Assembly (NCBI GenBank): GCA_963718355.1
Contig: CAVQZA010000012.1
Location: 62,001-126,000, forward strand
Source of the DNA: CAVQZA01 sp963718355
GTDB lineage: Bacteria > Actinomycetota > Thermoleophilia > Gaiellales > Gaiellaceae
Direction: 5' to 3'
DNA length: 64,000 bases
Each line of letters starts with the position of its first letter. The first letter of the stretch is position 1. Of the stretch, positions 22,862 to 30,139 are shown piece by piece. The notes below the pieces were generated by a model. It had not been told where the DNA came from and made no database searches. It saw only the letters and a list, made by a program, of their open reading frames with translations. Position numbers and translations under genes: made by a program.

Positions 22862-25324
22862 CTAGTCCTCGATCCCCAGGCCGATCGCGATCGCGTACGA
22901 GCCGAGCTGCTCCGGCTCCTCGACGCGCTTGCCGACCTTGACGCGGACGAGCGGATCGCCGAGCTTGACGCGGACGCCGATCAGGCGCTGCAGCTCGGCG
23001 GCAAACCCCGGCAGTTGCGCCGTTCCGCCCGTGAGGACGATCTCGCCGATGCCCAGAGAGCCCGGCTGGTTCTGGTAGAACTGGAGCGAGGAGACGAGCT
23101 CCCGCGCAAAGTTGTTGATTTGTGCCTTGACGGCCTCGCGCGCAGCGGTGGCGACCTCCTCGGTCATGCCCTCCGGCGCCGGCCCGGGCTCGAGTGAGAG
23201 CGCCCGCTTGATCGGCTCGGCCTCCGACGGCGTCAGGTCGAGCGCCCGCGCGATCGCGATGCTTAGCGTCGAGCCGCCCCAGTCCAGGACGCGGGTGAAC
23301 TCGCAGACGCGCCCGTCGGAGACGGCGAAGGTCGAACGGTCGTGCCCGACGGCGACGGCGACGAGCGCGGCAGGTGCCGGCCCATCCTCCTCGCGCGGCG
23401 CGGCGAGCGCCCGCAGGAGCGCGAAGGCCTCGAGGTCGATGCCCACGAGCGAGAGCCCCGCGTCGCGGCAAGCCGAGACGTAGCGGTCGACGAGCTCGCG
23501 ATAGGCGACGACGAGCAGGATCTTGCGCACGGTCTCGCCCTCAGCGTTCTTCGTCTCGGAGAGGACGTGGTAGTCGAGCACGGCCTCCTCGATCGGGATC
23601 GGCAGCGCCTCCTGGGCGCGGAAACGGATCGCGTTCGCGAGCTGCTTCGGATCCTCGATGCCGGTGATCTCGAAGGTCCGGACGCCGATGCGGTTGTTGG
23701 CGATGCCGAGCCGGATGCCCCGTTTCGGGAGCTTGTTGTCGTGGAAGAACTCCTTGAGCGCAACGGCGAGCGCCTCGGGATCGCGAAGCTCGCCGCCGAC
23801 GACGATGCCGGAGTCGATCTCTTCACGCGCGACCTGGGTCACCTCGGCGACGCCGTTGTTCGAGACCCGCGCCGCCGCGATCTGCGAGGCGCCGATCTTG
23901 AGCCCGACGAGCTCCTTGTGCTTCGCCGTGCTCTTCTTCCCGGGACGCTGCGGGAGCACGAGGGTCGGCATCGAGAAGCCGCGGCGCTTCTTCAGCGGCT
24001 TCTTGGCACCGGCCTCCAGGGGAGCCGCCGGGTCGGGAGCCGCAGCCGGCTGCTTCTTCTTCGAGCCGCCGATCTGCTTCTTCCAAAATGGCGTCTTGCC
24101 CTCGACGACCTCGGGCTCGGCCGCGACGACGGCTGCCGCTGCGACGACTGCGGCGCCGGCCTTCTTCTGCTTCTTCGAGCCGCCAATCTCCTTCTTCCAG
24201 AACGGCACCGAAGCACCGTCGGCCTTTGGCTCCTTCGCCTGCTTCGGCTCCTTGGCGGCCTTCGGCTGCTTCGGCTCCTTGGCGGCTTTCGGCTCCTTCG
24301 TCTTCTTCGAGCCGCCGATCTCCTTCTTCCAGAACGGGACCTTCGCCTCGTCGGCGATGGGCGGCAGCTCTGATGCCGGCACGGGCGGAGTGACGACGAC
24401 CGGCGCAGCAACGACCTCCGCGACGATCGGAGCCGGGAGCGGCACGGGCACGGGAAGGACGGGCGCCGGCGCTTCGACTACGGGCGCGGGGAGCTCGGCG
24501 GCGGGCGGCGACACGGGCTCGGGAGCCGGAGGCAGCTGGGGTGCAGCCGGTGCGGCGGGCGCAGCCGGTGCGGCGGGCGCAGGCGCGATGTCCTCGGCGG
24601 CGCTCGCGTGCAGCACGGCGTCGACCCACGAAACGGGATGCAGCTGCTCGCGTTCCTCGGCCGGCGCTTCGGCGACGGGCTCGGGGAGCGCCGCGGCGGC
24701 GGGCGGCAGGACAGGCTCAGGCTCAGGTGCGGGCGCGGGCTCGGCAGCGAGCGGCACGGGCTCCGGCAGGGGCTCCGGCAGGGGCTCCGGCAGGGGCTCC
24801 GACAGGGGTGCGACAGGCGCGGGCGCTACCGGCGCGGGCGCGACAGGCTCGGGCGCAGCAGCATGGGGCTCTTCGAGCAGAGGCACAGGTGCCGGCACCG
24901 GCTCGACCGCGGCGGGCGTCGCGGCAGGAGGCGCCTCGGCAGCGGCCTGATCCTGGGCGGCGAGGGTCGCGAACGCCGAGGCGAGCAGTCGCTCCATCTC
25001 GTCGGCATCCGAGGTGTCCTCGGTGGCGGGCGGAGCCTCGGCCTGGGGGTCGTCGCTCTTTGCCTTTCGGCCCAGCGAGACTTCCTTCTTCCAGAACGGG
25101 GTCTTGGGCTCGGCGGGCGCGTCCGGCGCGACTTCGGGGACGGCCTCTGCCTCGGTCACCGCTTCGGCTTCGGGCTTGCTGCGCCCGAGCGAGAGCTCCT
25201 TCTTCCAGAACGGCGTCTTGGCTGCCGCCGGCTCCTCGGCCTCGACCTGCGTGGGCTCGGGCTCGAGGTCACCCTCGGGCTTGGGCTTGCGGCTGAACGA
25301 GATGTCCTTCTTCCAGTCGACCAT
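22862..25324 (-). CDS. pilM: PilM with a 470-residue repeat-bearing N-terminal extension
   Basis: 820 residues against about 350 for usual PilM. Residues about 471-820 are the actin-like PilM domain (HKELVGLKIGASQIAAARVS, GIANNRIGVRTFEITG, VLTGGTAQLPGFAAEL). The N-terminal 470 residues are low-complexity Pro/Ala/Glu with six copies of a short motif around W-K-K: DWKKDIS (3-9), TPFWKKEL (37-44), TPFWKKEV (75-82), VPFWKKEI (329-336), VPFWKKEI (373-380) and TPFWKKQI (411-418), each followed by a small basic stretch (SLGR or GGSKK). The motif may be a ligand for a partner or a membrane-touching amphipathic patch. The ATG overlaps the pilT stop by one base. Confidence 0.9.
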   Translation of the reverse strand: MVDWKKDISFSRKPKPEGDLEPEPTQVEAEEPAAAKTPFWKKELSLGRSKPEAEAVTEAEAVPEVAPDAPAEPKTPFWKKEVSLGRKAKSDDPQAEAPPATEDTSDADEMERLLASAFATLAAQDQAAAEAPPAATPAAVEPVPAPVPLLEEPHAAAPEPVAPAPVAPAPVAPLSEPLPEPLPEPLPEPVPLAAEPAPAPEPEPVLPPAAAALPEPVAEAPAEEREQLHPVSWVDAVLHASAAEDIAPAPAAPAAPAAPAAPQLPPAPEPVSPPAAELPAPVVEAPAPVLPVPVPLPAPIVAEVVAAPVVVTPPVPASELPPIADEAKVPFWKKEIGGSKKTKEPKAAKEPKQPKAAKEPKQAKEPKADGASVPFWKKEIGGSKKQKKAGAAVVAAAAVVAAEPEVVEGKTPFWKKQIGGSKKKQPAAAPDPAAPLEAGAKKPLKKRRGFSMPTLVLPQRPGKKSTAKHKELVGLKIGASQIAAARVSNNGVAEVTQVAREEIDSGIVVGGELRDPEALAVALKEFFHDNKLPKRGIRLGIANNRIGVRTFEITGIEDPKQLANAIRFRAQEALPIPIEEAVLDYHVLSETKNAEGETVRKILLVVAYRELVDRYVSACRDAGLSLVGIDLEAFALLRALAAPREEDGPAPAALVAVAVGHDRSTFAVSDGRVCEFTRVLDWGGSTLSIAIARALDLTPSEAEPIKRALSLEPGPAPEGMTEEVATAAREAVKAQINNFARELVSSLQFYQNQPGSLGIGEIVLTGGTAQLPGFAAELQRLIGVRVKLGDPLVRVKVGKRVEEPEQLGSYAIAIGLGIED
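24759..24806 (-). repeat. four 12-bp tandem repeats inside pilM
   Basis: The unit GGCTCCGGCAGG occurs four times head to tail, the last copy with one change. It codes a PLPE repeat in the Pro-rich PilM extension. Copy number could change by slippage and alter the linker length in frame. Confidence 0.8.
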
Positions 25325-26487
25325 TACGTCCCCGCAACCCGCAGTGAGCCGACCGGTGACTGCAACGACGGCTGTGCTGCGGCCGTCTCGATCTCCTCGG
25401 GCATTTCGTAGCCGGCGCGCTCGAGCAGGCTGAACAGCTGGTCGGGACGGCTCGAGCGCGACTGCGCGACGTCGAAAGTGACGATCCGGCGCTGCACGAG
25501 CTCGGCGAGCGACTGCTCCATGGTCTGCATCCCGCGCTGGGTGCCGGTCTGCATGATCGAGTAGATCTGCTCGACCTTGCCCTGGCGGATCAGGTTCCGC
25601 ACGGCGTCGTCGGGATAGAGGATCTCGAGCGCCGCGCACCGGCCCTGGCCATCCGCGGTCGGCAGGAGCGCCTGGGTCAGGATCCCCTGCAGCGAGTTCG
25701 CGATCATGATCCGGATCTGCTCCTGCTGCTCGGCCGGAAAGACGTCGATCAGGCGGTCGACCGTCGAGGAGGCGCTCTGCGTGTGGAGAGTGCCGAAGAC
25801 GAGGTGGCCGGTCTCGGCGGCGGTCAGCGCCGTGCTGATCGTCTCGAGGTCGCGCATCTCGCCGAGCAGGATCACGTCGGGGTCCTCGCGCAGCGCTGCG
25901 CGTAGGGCCTCGGCGAAGCTGACGGCGTCGACGCCGACCTCGCGCTGGTTGACGATGCAGCTCTTGTGCTTGTGCACGAACTCGACGGGGTCCTCGATCG
26001 TGAGGATGTGCTCGTGGCGCGTGCGGTTGATCTCGTCGATCAGCGCCGCGAGCGTCGTCGACTTGCCCGAGCCCGTTGGCCCTGTCACGAGCACGATCCC
26101 GCGCGGCTTGTCGGTGAGCTGATGGAGGCTGGTAGGGAGCCCGAGCTCCTCGAGCGTCTTGATCTGCTCGGGGATCACACGGAAGGCGCCGCTCAGCGAC
26201 TCGCGCTGGAAGAAGACGTTGACGCGGAAGCGCGCGACCCCGGGAACGGAATGCGCGAAGTCGATCTGGCGCTTGATCTCGAGGTTCTTCTGCTGCTCGC
26301 TCGAGATGATGCGGTAGAAGAGCTGCATCGTGTTCTCGGCGACCAGGGGCTCGAAACCCTCGAGCCGCTCGAGCTCGCCGCGCACACGGATCGTCGGCGG
26401 TGCGCCGACGGTCATGTGCAGGTCGGACGCGCCGCGCGCGACCATCTGCTTGAGCAGGTCATCGATGGAGTAGGTGAGTTCCGGCAT
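25324..26487 (-). CDS. pilT: type IV pilus retraction ATPase
   Basis: 387 residues. ASDLHMTVGAPPTIRVRGEL at the N-terminus, Walker A GPTGSGKSTTL (about 130-140), Asp box IEDPVEF, Walker B DVILLGEMRD with the AEL-like GEMR motif, and the His box GHLVFGTLHTQSA. It powers pilus depolymerisation at PilC. First gene of pilT-pilM-pilN-pilO-pilP-like. The ATG at 26487 sits 15 nt after the sigma-28-like -10, preceded by GAGGGA. A second PilT is encoded at 35.7-36.9 kb. Confidence 0.95.
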   Translation of the reverse strand: MPELTYSIDDLLKQMVARGASDLHMTVGAPPTIRVRGELERLEGFEPLVAENTMQLFYRIISSEQQKNLEIKRQIDFAHSVPGVARFRVNVFFQRESLSGAFRVIPEQIKTLEELGLPTSLHQLTDKPRGIVLVTGPTGSGKSTTLAALIDEINRTRHEHILTIEDPVEFVHKHKSCIVNQREVGVDAVSFAEALRAALREDPDVILLGEMRDLETISTALTAAETGHLVFGTLHTQSASSTVDRLIDVFPAEQQEQIRIMIANSLQGILTQALLPTADGQGRCAALEILYPDDAVRNLIRQGKVEQIYSIMQTGTQRGMQTMEQSLAELVQRRIVTFDVAQSRSSRPDQLFSLLERAGYEMPEEIETAAAQPSLQSPVGSLRVAGT

Positions 26488-26501
26488 GTCCCTCGACCGA
26501 G

Positions 26502-26529
26502 CTATCGGCAGCGGGACACGGTTCCTTTA
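26502..26529 (-). promoter_or_regulatory. sigma-28/WhiG-like promoter for the pilT-M-N-O operon
   Basis: Minus strand: TAAA (within TAAAGG), 16 nt, GCCGATAG. This is the copy closest to the FliA/WhiG consensus at the -35. The leader from -10 to ATG reads CTCGGTCGAGGGAC, almost the same as the pilB leader. Confidence 0.65.
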
Positions 26530-26655
26530 CTGGTGCCGAAACAGCCGTGCAAATCCCTCGTTCAAGGGCGCGAGCCGGAAGCAAGGGGAGCCGATGCAGA
26601 ATTTTGCCACTAGCGGGCAAGCCTTTCCCGCAACCGTTCGGAAGGAGCTCCTCCC

Positions 26656-27042
26656 ATGATCGACCAGATCCAGCGCCGCATCCACGGCGACGAAAGCGGC
26701 TTCACGTTGATCGAGCTGCTCGTCGTGATCATCATCCTCGGCATCCTGCTCGCGATTGCGGTGCCGTCGTACCTCAGCTTCCGCACCCGCGCGAACGTCT
26801 CGGCCGCCAAGGCGAACGTCCGCGCAGCGGTTCCCGGCATGGAGGCGTTCAACGCCGACCACGCCACCGGCTACACCGGCGTCACGCTCACCAAGCTCCA
26901 GCAGAGCTACGACGCCGGCATCAAGAACATCCAGATCGTCCGCGCCAACATCACCAGCTACTGCATCCAGAACACCACCCCCGGCACCGTCACCTACCAC
27001 AAGGGCGGCCCATCGGGCGACATCATCTCCGGGGTCTGCTAG
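26656..27042 (+). CDS. pilA: type IV major pilin, copy 1
   Basis: 128 residues. Leader MIDQIQRRIHGDESG, cut before FTLIELLVVIIILGILLAIAVPSYLSFR, with Glu5. The globular part is short and ends with a disulfide loop (Cys103 to Cys128, YCIQ to GVC). Strong GAAGGAG SD. The mature 113 residues are identical to copy 4. The 168-nt upstream gap, shared with divergent pilT, has GCCGAAAC at 26535 but no matching -35, so its promoter differs from that of the assembly genes. Likely co-transcribed with copy 2, as no hairpin terminator separates them. Confidence 0.95.
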   Translation: MIDQIQRRIHGDESGFTLIELLVVIIILGILLAIAVPSYLSFRTRANVSAAKANVRAAVPGMEAFNADHATGYTGVTLTKLQQSYDAGIKNIQIVRANITSYCIQNTTPGTVTYHKGGPSGDIISGVC

Positions 27043-27135
27043 CCGGTATCCCTCGAATGAGGCTCGGGTCTCCGGGCGCCACACCCGATACCGGAAACCG
27101 CCACCAGTTCCTCCACCTAGAAGGAGCACAAAGAC

Positions 27136-27522
27136 ATGATCGCAACGCTCAGGCGTCGCATCGCACGCGACGAAGCCGGTTTCACGCTGATCGAGCTTCT
27201 CGTCGTAATCATCATCCTCGGCATCCTGCTTGCGATTGCAGTGCCGTCGTACCTCAGCTTCCGCACCCGGGCAAACGTCTCGGCTGCGAAGGCCAACGTC
27301 CGCGCGTCGATCCCCGGCATGGAGGCGTTCAACGCCGACCACGCCACCGGGTACACCGGCGTCACGCTGACCAAGCTCCAGCAGAGCTACGACGCGGGTA
27401 TCAAAAACATCAAGATCGTCCGCGCCACCAGCACCAGCTACTGCGTGCAGAACACGAGCCCGGGCACCGTCACGTACCACAAGGGCGGCCCGTCGGGCGA
27501 CATCATCTCGGGCGTCTGCTAA
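27136..27522 (+). CDS. pilA: type IV major pilin, copy 2
   Basis: 128 residues, same architecture and Cys positions as copy 1. It differs in the patch NIKIVRATSTSYCVQNTSPG and in RASIPG. Closest to copy 5 (about four mature differences). SD GAAGGAG 11 nt before ATG. Followed by a strong intrinsic terminator. The 93-nt gap from copy 1 has an imperfect dyad CCTC-GAAT-GAGG and CCCGATAC, a possible weak promoter. Confidence 0.95.
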   Translation: MIATLRRRIARDEAGFTLIELLVVIIILGILLAIAVPSYLSFRTRANVSAAKANVRASIPGMEAFNADHATGYTGVTLTKLQQSYDAGIKNIKIVRATSTSYCVQNTSPGTVTYHKGGPSGDIISGVC

Positions 27523-27550
27523 GCCCGGATAGTCAGCCTTCACGGCATGG

Positions 27551-27579
27551 AAAAGGGCGCGGGAGACCGCGCCCTTTTT
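27551..27579 (+). terminator. rho-independent terminator after pilin 2
   Basis: AAAAGGGCGCG, loop GGAGAC, CGCGCCCTTTTT: an 11-bp stem with a U tract. The same GGGCGCG/CGCGCCC core with a six-base loop recurs after pilins 3 and 5. Confidence 0.9.
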
Positions 27580-27663
27580 CGTTCCCTCAAACGGGGGCAG
27601 AGGGACCGTAGGCGCCGGCCGATAGTCGAGGACAGTCCTCCCCCTCCCAAGGAGCTACACCGA

Positions 27664-28050
27664 ATGATCTCGACTCTGCGCCAACGCCTCGAACGAGACG
27701 AGCAGGGCTTCACGTTGATCGAGCTGCTCGTCGTGATCATCATCCTCGGCATCCTGCTGGCGATCGCAGTGCCGTCGTACCTCAGCTTCCGCACCCGCGC
27801 AAACGTCTCGGCCGCGAAGGCAAACGTGCGCGCCGCCGTGCCGGGCATGGAAGGCTTCAACGCCGACCACTCCACCGGCTACACCGGCGTCACGCTCACC
27901 AAGCTCCAGCAGAGCTACGACGCGGGCATCAAGAACATCAAGATCGTCCGCGCCACCAGCACCAGCTACTGCATCCAGAACACCGTCCCGGGCACCTCGA
28001 CCTACCACAAGGGCGGCCCGTCGGGCGACATCATCTCGGGCGTCTGCTAG
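27664..28050 (+). CDS. pilA: type IV major pilin, copy 3
   Basis: 128 residues, leader MISTLRQRLERDEQG then FTLIELL. A hybrid of the other copies: RAAVPG as in copies 1 and 4, NIKIVRATSTSYCIQNTVPGTST as a variant loop. ATG chosen for AAGGAG upstream and leader length. It is flanked by terminators on both sides, so it is its own transcription unit. GCCGATAG at 27618-27625 lies upstream but lacks the 16-nt-spaced -35. Confidence 0.95.
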   Translation: MISTLRQRLERDEQGFTLIELLVVIIILGILLAIAVPSYLSFRTRANVSAAKANVRAAVPGMEGFNADHSTGYTGVTLTKLQQSYDAGIKNIKIVRATSTSYCIQNTVPGTSTYHKGGPSGDIISGVC

Positions 28051-28079
28051 CCCGCCGATCCGCCAGGCACGGCTGAGAC

Positions 28080-28105
28080 GAGGGGCGCGGGAGACCGCGC
28101 CCCTC
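28080..28105 (+). terminator. terminator after pilin 3
   Basis: GAGGGGCGCG, loop GGAGAC, CGCGCCCCTC, followed by CTCGTTTT. A copy of the terminator cassette seen after pilins 2 and 5. Confidence 0.8.
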
Positions 28106-28229
28106 CTCGTTTTGGGCCCCTCGTTCAGTTTATTGGAGATCCCTCAATCGAGTCTCGCGCTCAGGTACGCGAGTCCCGATACGGACCGGGCCACTGTTCC
28201 ACCGTTTCGTTACCTGAAGGAGTCATCGC

Positions 28230-28616
28230 ATGATCGCCAAGTTTCGGCATCGCCTCGCACGCGAGGAGAGCGGCTTCACGTTGATCGAGCTACTGGTTGT
28301 GATCATCATCCTCGGCATCCTGCTTGCGATTGCGGTGCCGTCGTACCTCAGCTTCCGCACCCGCGCGAACGTCTCGGCCGCCAAGGCGAACGTCCGCGCA
28401 GCGGTTCCCGGCATGGAGGCGTTCAACGCCGACCACGCCACCGGCTACACCGGCGTCACGCTCACCAAGCTCCAGCAGAGCTACGACGCGGGCATCAAGA
28501 ACATCCAGATCGTCCGCGCCAACATCACCAGCTACTGCATCCAGAACACCACCCCCGGCACCGTCACCTACCACAAGGGCGGCCCGTCGGGCGACATCAT
28601 CTCCGGGGTCTGCTAG
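28230..28616 (+). CDS. pilA: type IV major pilin, copy 4
   Basis: 128 residues. The leader (MIAKFRHRLAREESG) differs from copy 1, but the mature protein of 113 residues is identical. In the stretch coding for the globular part I see only two nucleotide differences from copy 1, both synonymous. This signals recent duplication or gene conversion. SD GAAGGAG. Only 32 nt separate it from copy 5, so the two form one unit, mirroring copies 1-2. Confidence 0.95.
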   Translation: MIAKFRHRLAREESGFTLIELLVVIIILGILLAIAVPSYLSFRTRANVSAAKANVRAAVPGMEAFNADHATGYTGVTLTKLQQSYDAGIKNIQIVRANITSYCIQNTTPGTVTYHKGGPSGDIISGVC

Positions 28617-28648
28617 CCGTGCTTTCAACCACCAGAAGGAGCCATCGA

Positions 28649-29035
28649 ATGCTTGCCAGTCTGCGCCACCGCCTCGCACGTGAGGAGAGCGGTTTCACAC
28701 TGATCGAGCTTCTCGTCGTAATCATCATCCTCGGCATCCTGCTTGCGATTGCGGTGCCGTCGTACCTCAGCTTCCGCACCCGGGCAAACGTCTCGGCTGC
28801 GAAGGCCAACGTCCGCGCCTCGGTCCCCGGCATGGAGGCGTTCAACGCCGACCATTCCACCGGGTACACCGGCGTCACGCTGACCAAGCTCCAGCAGAGC
28901 TACGACGCGGGTATCAAGAACATCAAGATCGTCCGCGCCACCAGCACCAGCTACTGCGTGCAGAACACCACGCCGGGCACCGTCACCTACCACAAGGGTG
29001 GCCCGTCGGGCGACATCATCGCCGGCGTCTGCTAG
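28649..29035 (+). CDS. pilA: type IV major pilin, copy 5
   Basis: 128 residues, leader MLASLRHRLAREESG, then the usual helix. Closest to copy 2, with RASVPG, DHSTGYTG and IIAGVC as the differences. SD GAAGGAG. Followed by the third copy of the terminator cassette, which overlaps the promoter region of the downstream accessory gene. Confidence 0.95.
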   Translation: MLASLRHRLAREESGFTLIELLVVIIILGILLAIAVPSYLSFRTRANVSAAKANVRASVPGMEAFNADHSTGYTGVTLTKLQQSYDAGIKNIKIVRATSTSYCVQNTTPGTVTYHKGGPSGDIIAGVC

Positions 29036-29053
29036 TCACGGCTCAACCGGGTT

Positions 29054-29085
29054 CACGAGGGGCGCGGGAAACCGCGCCCCTCGTG
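29054..29085 (+). terminator. terminator after pilin 5
   Basis: CACGAGGGGCGCG, loop GGAAAC, CGCGCCCCTCGTG: a 13-bp perfect stem. It ends 2 nt before the -35 tetrad of the next promoter. No long U tract. Confidence 0.8.
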
Positions 29086-29087
29086 CA

Positions 29088-29115
29088 TCAAGGCGAGCGC
29101 CGGAAATGCCGATAC
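29088..29115 (+). promoter_or_regulatory. sigma-28/WhiG-like promoter for the thioredoxin-fold accessory gene
   Basis: TCAA at 29088-29091, 16 nt, GCCGATAC at 29108-29115. The ATG follows 7 nt after the -10, so the transcript is probably leaderless. Confidence 0.6.
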
Positions 29116-29122
29116 GAAACGC

Positions 29123-29767
29123 ATGACCGTCTCCTCCCCCATCAAGATCGTTGCCCTCCTCGGCGTGCTCGCCGCAGTCGGGCTCTTCATGTACATGGAA
29201 GTGCTCCCGCACGGTGGCTCGACGCCCGCTCCGGCGGCCGCGATCAAGCCGCTCCATCCCGTGAAGGCGCACATCCACACGCTGACGCCGGTGAAGAAGA
29301 CGACGGTCACCAAGGTGAAGACGCCGCACAAGACCGTCGTCCGCGTCAAGACAACGCCGAAGGTGAAGCCGAAGGTGGTCGTCGCAACTCCAGCGGCCAA
29401 GGCGGCAGCCGCGGCAGCCGCAGCGGCGGCGGCCGCGCCGGCGGCGAACGGGCTGCCCAACCGCATCAACGAGGCGCTGCGCGAGTACCCGGTCGTCGTG
29501 GTCTCGCTCTACAACCCCGAGGCTTCGGTCGACGCCACGTCGCTCGGTGAGGCTGCCGCGGGCGCGAAGACCGCCAAGGTCGGCTTCCTCGCGATCAACG
29601 TGCTCAACCAGGCGCAGGCCGCTCCCTTCACCACCGCGTTCGGCGTGCTCCAGGACCCGACGCTGCTCATCTACGCCCGGCCGGGCAAGCTGACCTTCAA
29701 GGTCGACGGCTTCGCCGACCGCCAGGTCGTCGCGCAGGCCGCGCTGAGCGCCAAGCGCGCGACATGA
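29123..29767 (+). CDS. membrane-anchored protein with thioredoxin-like fold lacking CxxC
   Basis: 214 residues. One N-terminal TM (about 7-26), a basic Lys/Thr/Val linker (VKKTTVTKVKTPHKTVVRVKTTPKV), a run of 12 Ala in two groups (about 92-107), and a C-terminal domain of about 100 residues (YPVVVVSLYNPEASVDATSL, KVGFLAINVLNQAQAAPFTTAFGVLQDPTLLIY) that reads as a thioredoxin fold with the cis-Pro region (VLQDPTLLIY) but Asn-Pro-Glu-Ala in place of CxxC. So it is not a redox enzyme. It could hold pilins or the C-loop during assembly. Its promoter places it in the pilus regulon. Confidence 0.65.
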   Translation: MTVSSPIKIVALLGVLAAVGLFMYMEVLPHGGSTPAPAAAIKPLHPVKAHIHTLTPVKKTTVTKVKTPHKTVVRVKTTPKVKPKVVVATPAAKAAAAAAAAAAAAPAANGLPNRINEALREYPVVVVSLYNPEASVDATSLGEAAAGAKTAKVGFLAINVLNQAQAAPFTTAFGVLQDPTLLIYARPGKLTFKVDGFADRQVVAQAALSAKRAT

Positions 29768-30021
29768 GCCAGCCGGCACCCGCCGCCGCCCGCGAGCTCT
29801 TCGTGCGCCATGCGCGCAAGGAGGGCCGCTCGGTGGCCGTGATGCGCGCGGTCGACTACGGCGAGTCGTGCGTGGTCGAGGCAGAGGTGTACCCGCTCGG
29901 CGCGACCGATCCGGTCAAGCCCGGCCCGTACACCTTCGCCGACGCCCGTCAGGCCACCCAGTTCGTCACGGAAGCCGTCGAGGCATTGATGTACCTCGGC
30001 TGCGACATCCAGGCGCAGTAA
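29764..30021 (+). CDS. hypothetical 85-residue soluble protein of the pilus locus
   Basis: Starts on the ATG overlapping the upstream stop by 4 nt, so it is translationally coupled to the thioredoxin-fold gene. It is a compact alpha/beta domain (ELFVRHARKEGRSVAVMRAVDYGESCVVEAEVYP, then TFADARQATQFVTEAVEALMYLGCDIQ) without membrane segments. I do not recognise the family. By context, a cytosolic helper of pilus biogenesis. Confidence 0.7.
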   Translation: MSQPAPAAARELFVRHARKEGRSVAVMRAVDYGESCVVEAEVYPLGATDPVKPGPYTFADARQATQFVTEAVEALMYLGCDIQAQ

Positions 30022-30029
30022 CAAAACAA

Positions 30030-30137
30030 GCCCTTGTGCTCATGAGCATTAGGGCTCCTTGCGGATCGACCTGGACCGAGCCCTGGGCGAGCCAACGCTA
30101 CGCCAGAAGGGCGCTTGTGCTCATGAGCATCAGGCGC
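30030..30137. repeat. twin palindromic hairpins between converging pilus genes
   Basis: Two copies of the perfect 12-bp palindrome TGCTCATGAGCA are each nested in a longer stem: GCCCT...AGGGC (30030-30055) and GCGC...GGCGC (30111-30137). They share CTTGTGCTCATGAGCATNAGG and stand 81 nt apart in the gap between converging genes, where bidirectional terminators are expected. No U tract follows either. Confidence 0.6.
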
Positions 30138-30139
30138 TC

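Noticed and set aside
26535..26542. GCCGAAAC before pilin 1 as another sigma-28-like promoter
   Set aside because: No T(A/C/T)A(A/G) tetrad 15-17 nt upstream; likewise GCCGATAG at 27618 and CCCGATAC before pilins 2 and 4.
26656..29035. Repeated blocks about 400-500 bp apart as a CRISPR-like or satellite array
   Set aside because: The repeats are complete pilin genes with SDs and terminators; unit length and content do not fit CRISPR. No CRISPR array was seen in the window.
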